Below, piece after piece: positions 1-6,468 of a DNA stretch of 11,271 nt. Origin of the DNA: Planctomycetota bacterium (lineage in GTDB: Bacteria; Planctomycetota; UBA1135; JALUZX01); assembly GCA_027011425.1 (NCBI GenBank), contig JALUZX010000206.1:1-11271 (forward strand), in the 5' to 3' direction. The position numbers and the translations under genes were made by a program. How positions within the stretch are numbered: position 1 is the stretch's first letter; each line of letters begins with the position of its first letter. Below the pieces are notes generated by a model. The model searched no databases and had not been told where the DNA came from. It saw nothing but the letters and a program-made list of their open reading frames with translations.

Positions 1-1
1 G

Positions 2-1450
2 TCGGGGGGGGTCTACATCTTTTCCGCCTTCGATCGATCCCACGGGCAGGAACTCTGGGTGACCGACGGGACGGAGAAAGGCACTTTTCTCCTCAAGGAC
101 ATTCGGCCCGGGGGGGCGGCGTCTTTACCCGGTGACTTCGTCTCCACGGGCAAAGTCGTCTTCTTCTCAGCCGACGACGGGGTCCACGGGAAGGAACTCT
201 GGAAAAGCGACGGCACTCCGGCGGGAACGGTGCTCGTAAAGGACATCCGGCCGGGGTCGGGGGGGGCCGACCTCAGCGGCCTCACCGTCCTGGGAAACCA
301 GGTCTTTTTTACCGCTTACGACGGAACCAGGGGGTATGAACTCTGGAAGAGCGACGGCACCTCCTCCGGGACGGTCCTGGTCAAGGACATCTATCCCGGC
401 ATCTACAGTTCCAGCCCGGCCTTCTTGGCCTTCGTGGGATCCACCCTGTATTTTTCCGCCTCGGACGGAATCCACGGGTGGGAACTCTGGAAGAGCGACG
501 GGACCGCTGCAGGCACGGTGATGATCAAAGATATCTGGAAGGGCGTGCATGGATCCGCGCCTTCCGAAATCGTCAGGATCGGGAAGGAAATCTACTTCAC
601 CGGTTTCGAGCCTTCCCACGGGCGGGAACTCTGGAAGAGCGACGGGACGGCCGCCGGAACGGTGCTGGTCAAGGACATCGCCCCGGGCGCTTCCCAGTCG
701 TGTCCCTCGTGCTTGGTGGTTCAGCGGAAGACCCTCTACTTTACGGCCGACGACGGAACTCATGGGCGGGAACTCTGGAAGAGCGACGGGACTTCCGCTG
801 GCACGGGGATGGTGGCGGACATCAACCCCGGGGCGGTCGGTTCCGTGCCAGGAGACTTGACGCCCGTGGGAAGCAGGTTCCTCTATTTCTCCGCCGCCGA
901 CGGCGTTCACGGCATGGAGCCCTGGAAAACCGACGGGACCGGGAAGGGGACGGTTCTCCTTGGGGACATCAACCGGACGGGGGATTCCTTCGCCGGCGGG
1001 TTCACGCCCTCTTACGGGCGCGTGGTCTTCAGGGCCGACGACGGCCTTCATGGAATGGAGATCTGGGGGATCTACACGGGCGCACAGGCGAGAAGGTTCG
1101 GAAAGGGGTGTTCGGCCTCGGGAGAGCCCCCTCGATTGGAGGCCACCGACCCCGTCCTCGGCGGGGACACGGAGCTGGAACTCACCGGCCTTGCGGGAAA
1201 CAAGGCCGGGGTCGTCCTTTTCGGCTTTCCCTCCAGGCCCTTCTCCTTCGGGGGGAATTGTCTCTTCTACCTGGACATGAACATGTATTTCCTGGCCTCC
1301 TTCTACACGAAACCCATGAAGATTCATGTCCCGAATTCCCAGGGGCTCAACTGGGTTTCTCTGGCCGTCCAGGGCTTCGTGACGCCCACGGGAAACCGGC
1401 CTCTCGGCGTCGACTTCTCAAACGCCGTATACCTTTATTTCGCTCGTTGA
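2..1450 (+). CDS. ELWxxDGT-repeat surface/secreted protein, 5' partial
   Basis: The frame is open to the left edge, so the true start and any signal peptide lie outside the window; the GTG at 59 is internal to a repeat. The visible 482 residues hold eight copies of a roughly 48-residue unit, each with an E-[LIP]-W core, mostly ELWKSDGT followed by a GTVLVKDI-like strand (family motif ELWxxDGT), and the next unit opens with strands such as LYFTADDGTHG. Copies begin at nt 51, 195, 339, 483, 627, 771, 918 and 1059; the last is degenerate. Such repeats are thought to form beta-propeller-like folds in exported proteins. After the repeats comes a separate C-terminal module of about 120 residues (GKGC, PRLEATDPVLGG, GNCLFYLD, ending LYFAR at the stop) with two cysteines that could form a disulfide, similar to modules I associate with planctomycete exoproteins. 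Ligand and role are unknown. The gene converges on rho. Confidence 0.88.
   Translation, partial: SGGVYIFSAFDRSHGQELWVTDGTEKGTFLLKDIRPGGAASLPGDFVSTGKVVFFSADDGVHGKELWKSDGTPAGTVLVKDIRPGSGGADLSGLTVLGNQVFFTAYDGTRGYELWKSDGTSSGTVLVKDIYPGIYSSSPAFLAFVGSTLYFSASDGIHGWELWKSDGTAAGTVMIKDIWKGVHGSAPSEIVRIGKEIYFTGFEPSHGRELWKSDGTAAGTVLVKDIAPGASQSCPSCLVVQRKTLYFTADDGTHGRELWKSDGTSAGTGMVADINPGAVGSVPGDLTPVGSRFLYFSAADGVHGMEPWKTDGTGKGTVLLGDINRTGDSFAGGFTPSYGRVVFRADDGLHGMEIWGIYTGAQARRFGKGCSASGEPPRLEATDPVLGGDTELELTGLAGNKAGVVLFGFPSRPFSFGGNCLFYLDMNMYFLASFYTKPMKIHVPNSQGLNWVSLAVQGFVTPTGNRPLGVDFSNAVYLYFAR
51..1067 (+). repeat. Tandem in-gene repeat, about 144-nt unit, 8 copies
   Basis: The aactctgg core (coding for the end of ELW) recurs at 51, 195, 339, 483, 627 and 771, exactly 144 nt apart. 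Diverged copies follow at 918 (+147) and 1059 (+141). The central copies share near-identical stretches such as ggaactctggaagagcgacg, which suggests recent duplication or gene conversion of the coding repeat. The remaining parts of the units are much more diverged. Confidence 0.9.
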
Positions 1451-1458
1451 CGAGGGCG

Positions 1459-1495
1459 GGGACGGCCCTCCGGGATGAACCGGGGGCGCCGTCCC
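1459..1495. terminator. GC-rich hairpin between convergent genes
   Basis: Positions 1459-1473 pair with 1480-1495 through 15 base pairs (one of them G-U), with one bulged base (1487) and a 6-nt loop (gatgaa). It sits between the stop codons of the ELW-repeat gene (1450) and rho (1550), so it could act on both transcripts. There is no T-tract on either side, so it is either a non-canonical or Rho-assisted terminator, or a 3' stabilising structure. Pairing was judged by eye, with no energy calculation. Confidence 0.45.
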
Positions 1496-1549
1496 GAATG
1501 TCCCTTCACGCGCGCGGAACGCCGCGGAAATCGACCCGGGTTGGGGCCT

Positions 1550-3049
1550 TCATCGCTTTCCGCCGAGGGAGACCAGGAACTCCGCATTGTTCTCGGTCTT
1601 ACGCATTTTCTCCACCAGGAGTTCCATGGCCTCAACGGGGTTCATCTCCGAGAGGACCTTCCGGAGAACGTAGACCCGCCGGAGTTCCTCGGCGGAAAGG
1701 AGGAGGTCTTCCTTCCTGGTTCCGGAACGGCTGATGTCGATGGCGGGCCAGATCCGCCGGTCCGCCAGGGCCCGGTCCAGGTGGAGTTCCATGTTGCCCG
1801 TGCCCTTGAACTCCTCGAAGATCACCTCGTCCATCCGTGAACCGGTTTCGATCAGCGCCGTGGCGATGATGGTCAGGGACCCGCCCTTTTCCACCTTTCT
1901 GGCCGCGCCGAAGAAGCGCTTGGGCTTCTGGAGGGCCGTTGCGTCCACACCCCCTGAGAGGATCCTCCCCGAGTGGGGGGCCTCGGTGTTGTAGGCCCGG
2001 GAAAGGCGGGTGATGGAATCCAGGAGGATCACCACGTCCTTGCCGTATTCCACCATCCTCTTGGCCTTCTCCAGGACCATTTCCGCCACCTGGATGTGCC
2101 GCGATGCAGGCTCGTCGAAGGTGGAGGAGACCACCTCCCGCCTTTCGGAGAGGATGGACCTTCTGAAGTCGGTGACTTCCTCGGGCCGCTCGTCGATGAG
2201 AAGGACGATCACGTAGGCCTCGGGGAGGTTGGTGAGGATGGAATTGGCCATCTTCTGGAGGATGATGGTCTTTCCCGCCCTGGGGGGCGAGACGATCAGG
2301 CCCCTCTGCCCCTTCCCCACAGGGGTGATCAGGTCCATGATGCGCATCTCGATATTTTCCTTGGTGGTCTCCAGGATGATGCGCTCGTTGGGAAAGATGG
2401 GGGTGAGTTCGTCGAAGGGGACCTTCTCGAAGACCGCCTCCGGGGCCTCGTAGTTGATGGCCTCCACCTTCAGGATGGCGAAGTATTTCTCTCCCTCCTT
2501 GGGCGGGCGCACCTGGCCCTGGACGATGGCTCCGGTCTTCAATCCAAAACGGCGGATCTGGGAGGGAGATACGTAGATGTCGTCCGGACCGGGAAGATAA
2601 TTGGACTCAGGGGAGCGGAGGAAACCGAACCCGTCGGGAAGCACCTCGAGGACCCCTTCGCCCCAGGCCATCCCGGTCCGCTTGATCCGCTCCTTCATGA
2701 TCTTGAAGATGAGGTCTTGTTTCTTGAGACCCGAGACATCGGGGATCTTCTCCTTGCGGGCCAGATCGAGAAGTTCCTGGACCGTCATCTTCTGAAGGGA
2801 GCTGATCTGCTGCTCGCCCTTCTTGATCTCTTCATACTTGGCGTTCAGGGCCTGTTCCTCGGGAGAGAGTTCCCGATCCTCCCAGTCTTCTTCTTCCTCT
2901 TCTTCTTCTTCTTCCTCTTCCTCCTCCTCGAGTTCCTCTTCTTCCTGGAATTCTTCTTCTTCCAGATCCTCCGGATCGGGCTCCAATTGGAATCCTTCCG
3001 GGATCCGGTCTTTCGGGTCCTCCGGCGAGGGTTTGCTCTTTCTGGCCAT
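1550..3049 (-). CDS. rho: Transcription termination factor Rho
   Basis: This is the hexameric RNA-dependent ATPase/translocase that ends transcription by pulling nascent RNA from RNA polymerase. At 499 residues it is longer than the roughly 420 of E. coli Rho. Residues 1-80 are an extension with a glutamate-rich tract (30-54, including 14 consecutive Glu). Residues about 88-125 are the Rho_N SAP-like helical domain (MTVQELLDLARKEKI). Residues about 130-200 are the cold-shock-like RNA-binding domain (GVLEVLPDGFGFLR, YVSPSQIRRFGLK). The ATPase core has Walker A SPPRAGKT (254-261), Walker B LLIDERPEEVTDF (283-295), DSITRLSRAYN (344-354), the Q/R-loop region beginning SGGVDATAL (365), and DRRIWPAIDISRSGTRKE near 430-446. 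All catalytic motifs look intact. GGAG lies 8 nt before the ATG. It follows coaE on the same strand after a 139-nt gap, probably in one transcript. Confidence 0.98.
   Translation of the reverse strand: MARKSKPSPEDPKDRIPEGFQLEPDPEDLEEEEFQEEEELEEEEEEEEEEEEEEDWEDRELSPEEQALNAKYEEIKKGEQQISSLQKMTVQELLDLARKEKIPDVSGLKKQDLIFKIMKERIKRTGMAWGEGVLEVLPDGFGFLRSPESNYLPGPDDIYVSPSQIRRFGLKTGAIVQGQVRPPKEGEKYFAILKVEAINYEAPEAVFEKVPFDELTPIFPNERIILETTKENIEMRIMDLITPVGKGQRGLIVSPPRAGKTIILQKMANSILTNLPEAYVIVLLIDERPEEVTDFRRSILSERREVVSSTFDEPASRHIQVAEMVLEKAKRMVEYGKDVVILLDSITRLSRAYNTEAPHSGRILSGGVDATALQKPKRFFGAARKVEKGGSLTIIATALIETGSRMDEVIFEEFKGTGNMELHLDRALADRRIWPAIDISRSGTRKEDLLLSAEELRRVYVLRKVLSEMNPVEAMELLVEKMRKTENNAEFLVSLGGKR
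2888..2962 (-). repeat. GAA/GAG low-complexity tract coding poly-Glu in Rho
   Basis: Read on the minus strand this is an almost pure run of GAA and GAG codons (Rho residues 30-54, interrupted only by F34-Q35 and L40). GAA and GAG are mixed, which argues for selection on acidity rather than only polymerase slippage, although a triplet tract like this could change length. On the plus strand it appears as ttc/ctc repeats and yields a spurious poly-Ser frame. Confidence 0.85.
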
Positions 3050-3188
3050 GGTTCAAGCTCCGGTGCGATTTGGGGTAGGGAGACGGGCAGACAAGTCCTC
3101 TACCGGGATAAGATCTCGGGCCCTGCGGAAAGGGCGGCCGGGAGGGGATGGAGGCGGGAAGAGCGGCGGCGTTTCGACCCCTTTCGGC

Positions 3189-3836
3189 TCAGGGATCCAG
3201 CCAACCCAATCCCCACCTCCCAAGGAGGTCGAGAACCTGCTTGCGAGTCTCGTCAAGGGAACCGCTGTTGTTGAGGATATAGTCGGCCTTGGTCCTCTTG
3301 GTTTCCAGTGGCAACTGGGTTTTTTCCCTTCTCGACCGCTCCCCCGGGGACCATCCCCTGTGGAGGGCCCGTTTTTCCCGTTCTTCTTCGGATGTCTCCA
3401 CAAAAACCAGGTGGTCGCACTCCCTTTCCAGACCCGTTTCCAGGAGAAGAGGGACGTCCAGGACTACCAGGTTGGGGCCTTTTCCGAGGCGGGTTAGCTC
3501 TTCCTGGATCCGCGCCAGGACCAAGGGATGGATCAATGCCTCCAGGGTCCTCCGGGCCTCCTCCGATTGGAACACCTTTTGTGCCAGGAGCTTGCGGTTA
3601 ATCCTGCCCTCGGGGCCTGCCAGGCCTGGACCCAATCTCTCCTCCACCTGGGCCACCATCTCCGGCTGGTCCAGGATGGCCTGAGCCATCCTGTCGGCGT
3701 TCAGGACATGGGCGCCCGCTTCCTCGAAAAGCCGGGCCACAGCGCTCTTTCCCGAGGCCACTCCCCCCAAGAGTCCTATCACCAGGGACTTCCCGGGAGG
3801 CTTTTTATGGGGGAGTGGAGGGCTTTTTCCTTGCAT
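3189..3836 (-). CDS. coaE: Dephospho-CoA kinase
   Basis: This enzyme catalyses the last step of coenzyme A synthesis, ATP-dependent phosphorylation of the ribose 3'-OH of dephospho-CoA, in the cytoplasm. The 215-residue product is close to the family's usual 200-ish. The P-loop is GGVASGKS (24-31), followed by the family's NADRMAQ (D48), then IHPLV, VLDVPLLLETG and a C-terminal NNSGSLDETRKQV, all typical of CoaE. The ATG at 3836 gives a 17-residue proline/lysine-rich leader and has no clear Shine-Dalgarno. A GTG at 3782-3780 (residue 19) would start almost exactly where most CoaE proteins do and is a fair alternative. It is upstream of rho on the same strand. A coaE-rho neighbourhood is, from memory, familiar in planctomycetes, but I could not check this. 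Confidence 0.95.
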   Translation of the reverse strand: MQGKSPPLPHKKPPGKSLVIGLLGGVASGKSAVARLFEEAGAHVLNADRMAQAILDQPEMVAQVEERLGPGLAGPEGRINRKLLAQKVFQSEEARRTLEALIHPLVLARIQEELTRLGKGPNLVVLDVPLLLETGLERECDHLVFVETSEEEREKRALHRGWSPGERSRREKTQLPLETKRTKADYILNNSGSLDETRKQVLDLLGRWGLGWLDP

Positions 3837-3921
3837 GGGCGATGCCGGAGAGAAACTTCTTCCTTCCCCGTAACTTTAGCTGAAACAGGCGCCTTTTTCC
3901 CGCCGGGCGGGTGAATGTTCC

Positions 3922-3951
3922 TTGACCCCCCTCCGGGAGGGAGGCTAGACT
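3922..3951 (+). promoter_or_regulatory. Putative sigma70-type promoter with palindromic spacer
   Basis: A TTGACC box (3922-3927) and a TAGACT box (3946-3951) are separated by 18 nt. They match 5/6 and 4/6 of the TTGACA/TATAAT consensus. Transcription would start near 3958, giving a leader of about 120 nt before the ATG at 4081. The spacer contains an inverted repeat, CCCTC-CGG-GAGGG (3929-3941), that could be an operator or chance. No equally good promoter was seen for coaE on the other strand in the same 244-nt region. Confidence 0.4.
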
Positions 3952-4068
3952 CACCTTTCCGTGTCTTCCGACCGCCTTTGGATCGGGGGGGGTGCCAGAA
4001 GTGGGACCCCGCCAGGGGCGGAAAAACCGAAAGGGTCCCATGGAGCCGGGCTCCGGGCCCACGAGATC

Positions 4069-4073
4069 AGGAG
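4069..4073 (+). promoter_or_regulatory. Ribosome binding site deciding the start at 4081
   Basis: AGGAG lies 7 nt before the ATG at 4081. This favours that start over the in-frame GTG at 3961, which has no such signal, would overlap the predicted promoter's start region, and adds a 40-residue low-complexity leader. Confidence 0.65.
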
Positions 4074-4080
4074 TTGCAGC

Positions 4081-5301
4081 ATGATCAGGCGCTCGCGCGG
4101 GATCGCGCACATCAACATCATGTGGTTCATCGTGATGGTGATCCTTTTCCTTGCCGGTGTAGGGTTCGCCTATATCCAGATGCAGGAAGTGGCCCGCCTG
4201 AACGACCAGAACCAACAGCTCCAGAAGCAGGTCCAGCAGGCCCACAAGAAGCTCCTGGCGGCTTATGATCAGACCCTCAAGATCAGCATTCCCGTCGGTT
4301 TCCGTGGAGCGGGCCCAGGCGCTTACACCCAGCCGGACCTGGTGCGCCAGAAGGTCCAGGAACTCCGGGACCTGGTGGGGGCCGGGCCGTCCGTGAAGAC
4401 CCTCCAGGAGGTTCTCCCCAAGATGGTGAACCTCATCGCCGCCCAGAAGAACCGGATCAAGGAACTCGAGACGGCCGTGGCCGCCGCCGAGGCCGCCAGG
4501 GACAAGGCCCGCCAGGCCACCCAGGACGTCCGGGCCCAGCTGAACCAGGAGATCGCCCAGCTTCGGGCTGAGAAGGCGGACATCGAGAGCAATCTCCGCA
4601 GCCAGATCAAGAAGAAGGACGAATCCAACAGCGCCTTGCGCTCCGACGTGCGCAAGAAGACCCAGGATCTGGCCAAGGCCAAGGAAGCCTGGGCCCAGGA
4701 GCGGGCCAAGCTGGTCCAGGAGAAGGAACAGCTCCGGATCCGGAACGAGAGGGCCCGGGATAAGCTGGCCCTGATCGGGAACCCGGACAAGATCGACGGC
4801 AAGATCATCTCCGTGTCGGTGGAGTTGAACCGGGCGTTCATCAACCTGGGGCGCAAGCAGATGGTGCGGCCCGGGATGGTTTTCGAGGTCCTGGAGCCCC
4901 GGGGCAACACCTATGTCCACAAGGCCTGGGCCAAGGTCCTCACCGTGGACAACGAGTCCTCCGATGTGGCCATCCGGGACCTGGTGGACCCCTATGACCC
5001 CGTGGCCGTGGGGGACGTCATCCGCAACCAGCTCTACGACCCGGACGTGCGCTTCAACTTCGTCCTTCTCGGCCGGTTCGTGGATCCCCTCACCAAGGGA
5101 ACGATCAAGCGGATCCTGGAGGAGATGGGGAACACCGTCTCCGACCACGTGACGGCCGAGACGGATTACCTCATCCTGGGCCGCCAGCCCATCGGAGAGG
5201 GCGCCACCCCCCTGGAGCAGACCAAGGATTACGCCAAAGCCATGCAGCTCAGCATCAACGTGGTGCCCCTCAAGAGAATTCGTTCTTACCTTCAGCTTTG
5301 A
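4081..5301 (+). CDS. Membrane-anchored coiled-coil protein with barrel and BRCT-like C-terminus
   Basis: I do not recognise a named family. The 406-residue product starts with a short basic segment (MIRRSRG) and one hydrophobic helix (about 13-34). Long coiled coil follows (about 34-62 and 110-230; Gln/Glu/Lys/Ala-rich, with phrases such as QLNQEIAQLRAEKADIES). Residues about 240-315 (GKIISVSVELNRAFINLG ... VAVGDVIRN) look like a small beta-barrel similar in pattern to the FlgT C-terminal type. Residues about 325-403 (FVLLGRF, IKRILEEMGNTVSDHV, TDYLILG, AKAMQLSINVVPLKRI) follow the BRCT pattern of strand, helix, 'G-x-V', 'T-D-Y-L-I', then a helix carrying the A-K-A motif, although the usual helix-3 tryptophan is absent. 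Positive-inside topology cannot be settled: the bulk could be periplasmic or cytoplasmic, and a BRCT fold would favour cytoplasmic. It appears to be a single-gene unit with its own promoter. Confidence 0.72.
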   Translation: MIRRSRGIAHINIMWFIVMVILFLAGVGFAYIQMQEVARLNDQNQQLQKQVQQAHKKLLAAYDQTLKISIPVGFRGAGPGAYTQPDLVRQKVQELRDLVGAGPSVKTLQEVLPKMVNLIAAQKNRIKELETAVAAAEAARDKARQATQDVRAQLNQEIAQLRAEKADIESNLRSQIKKKDESNSALRSDVRKKTQDLAKAKEAWAQERAKLVQEKEQLRIRNERARDKLALIGNPDKIDGKIISVSVELNRAFINLGRKQMVRPGMVFEVLEPRGNTYVHKAWAKVLTVDNESSDVAIRDLVDPYDPVAVGDVIRNQLYDPDVRFNFVLLGRFVDPLTKGTIKRILEEMGNTVSDHVTAETDYLILGRQPIGEGATPLEQTKDYAKAMQLSINVVPLKRIRSYLQL

Positions 5302-5402
5302 TCTGGATCCTCTTCCCTGGAACCGGGATTTCATGGGTTTCCCCGGGGCCTTGGACAGGGGGCCCTTTCCGCCCGTGAGAACTCCCGGCCAGGATTCGAT
5401 CT

Positions 5403-5447
5403 TCCGGCCGTCCGCGGCCCCGGCGACCCCGGGGTGGGACGGCCGGA
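5403..5447 (+). other. Strong inverted repeat upstream of tatC
   Basis: An 11-bp perfect stem (5403-5413 with 5437-5447, core CCGGCCGTCC/GGACGGCCGG) encloses a 23-nt GC-rich loop that can itself pair (cccc 5418-5421 with gggg 5431-5434). It lies in the 192-nt gap between the coiled-coil gene and tatC. There is no following T-run, so it may be a non-canonical terminator of the upstream gene or a leader structure of the tat operon. No convincing promoter was seen in the gap. Confidence 0.45.
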
Positions 5448-5493
5448 TTCGCATGGGGAGACTCGGTCCCGCTCCTGAACGAGGGGAGGAGCC

Positions 5494-6468
5494 ATGGAGG
5501 ACGAGAACATAGAAGAAGAACGAAACCGCATGAAAAAGATGACCCTGGCGCAGCATCTGGAGGAACTGCGCTTCAGGATCATCGTGTCCCTTGTCGCCAC
5601 CGTTCTCGGCTCTACTGCCTTCCTCGTCAGCGGCTCCCTCCCCTTGAAGATCGCCATGGGGCCCTACCTGCGCACCTGGAGCTGGCTCGCCCGGGACTGG
5701 ATGAACCGCCTGGAGGAAGGCCACCGGAAGAAGACCCTCCCCCCTTCCCAGGAAGAGGTCTACCGGTGGGTCTTCGGCGTCCAGGACCCGGTCACCAAGA
5801 AGCGCGTGGGGGGCCACAAAGAGGAGATCCTGGAGGGCAAGGTGAGCGACGGGATCATGAAGGCCAAGGGCTTTCTCTATCCCCGCAGGCTCGCCCAGTT
5901 GGGGCCCATCGAATACATCGTGGCCTGGATGAAGGTGGCCTTGATCTTCGGCCTGGTGCTTGCCTCGCCGGTGGTCTTTCTCCAGATGTGGAAGTTCATA
6001 GGCGCCGGGCTCTACAAGCGGGAGAAGCGCCTGGTGATGCGCTACTTTCCCTTTACGGTGGGGCTTTTCCTTGCCGGGGCGTCCTTCGCCTTCTTCTTCA
6101 TGATTCCCTTCGCCCTCTACTTCCTGGCCCGGTTCTCCGATCCCGAGCTGGTGAACCAGACCTATACGATCAAGGCCTATTTCAGCTTCTTTTTTACCGT
6201 CACCCTGGCCATGTCCCTGGTCTTCCAGCTCCCGGTGGTCATGGTGGGCGTGGCAAAGGTGGGCCTGATGAAGGCCTCCTCCATGGCAAGCAAGCGCAAG
6301 GCCTTCATCCTGGGGGCCTTCATCTTCGGGGCGATCATGACTCCTCCCGATCCATTCACCCAGATATTCATGGCCGTCCCCATCATCCTCTTGTTCGAAA
6401 TCGGCCTGTTCCTGGCCCGCCGCGTCGAGAAGAGGGGGGAACAAGCCGGGGAAGGAGCGCCGGCATGA
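5494..6468 (+). CDS. tatC: Sec-independent protein translocase TatC
   Basis: TatC is the inner-membrane core of the twin-arginine translocase; it binds twin-arginine signal peptides of folded, often cofactor-bearing, export substrates together with TatA/TatB. Motifs match the family: HLEELRFRI (21-29) before TM1, GPIEYIVAWMKV (137-148), LASPVVFLQMWKFIGAGLYKREKR (156-179) and, near the C-terminus, MTPPDPFTQIFMAVPIILLFEIG. Six membrane helices are expected. At 324 residues it exceeds the 258 of E. coli TatC, mainly through about 60 extra hydrophilic residues (about 60-125) in the first periplasmic loop between TM1 and TM2. GGAGGA sits just upstream of the ATG. It is the first gene of a tatC/YchF-like/cinA operon and overlaps the next start by 4 nt (ATGA). 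No tatA/B is present in the window. Confidence 0.97.
   Translation: MEDENIEEERNRMKKMTLAQHLEELRFRIIVSLVATVLGSTAFLVSGSLPLKIAMGPYLRTWSWLARDWMNRLEEGHRKKTLPPSQEEVYRWVFGVQDPVTKKRVGGHKEEILEGKVSDGIMKAKGFLYPRRLAQLGPIEYIVAWMKVALIFGLVLASPVVFLQMWKFIGAGLYKREKRLVMRYFPFTVGLFLAGASFAFFFMIPFALYFLARFSDPELVNQTYTIKAYFSFFFTVTLAMSLVFQLPVVMVGVAKVGLMKASSMASKRKAFILGAFIFGAIMTPPDPFTQIFMAVPIILLFEIGLFLARRVEKRGEQAGEGAPA

Noticed and set aside
51..1067. CRISPR array or DNA-level satellite
   Set aside because: The 144-nt period is in frame and encodes a known protein repeat; there are no short identical repeats with unique spacers.
167..1327. 386-residue minus-strand frame with repeated PVALPEFPPV-like units
   Set aside because: It is the reverse complement of the ELWxxDGT repeats; the periodicity comes from the real plus-strand gene.
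2823..3497. Poly-serine protein on the plus strand
   Set aside because: It is the complement of Rho's poly-glutamate codons.
3961..4080. GTG start at 3961 adding 40 residues to the coiled-coil protein
   Set aside because: No ribosome binding site, no hydrophobic or conserved content, and a good AGGAG precedes the ATG at 4081.
5333..5512. Small frame starting at ATG 5333 and running into tatC
   Set aside because: It has no ribosome binding site, reads through the hairpin, is Pro/Gly/Arg-rich and overlaps the tatC start out of frame.
3805..6444. 879-residue open frame on the minus strand
   Set aside because: It lies antisense to the coiled-coil gene and tatC, both clearly coding; its His/Gly/Leu-rich, low-complexity product shows no domain. 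It is a product of high GC, where stops are rare in the complementary frame.
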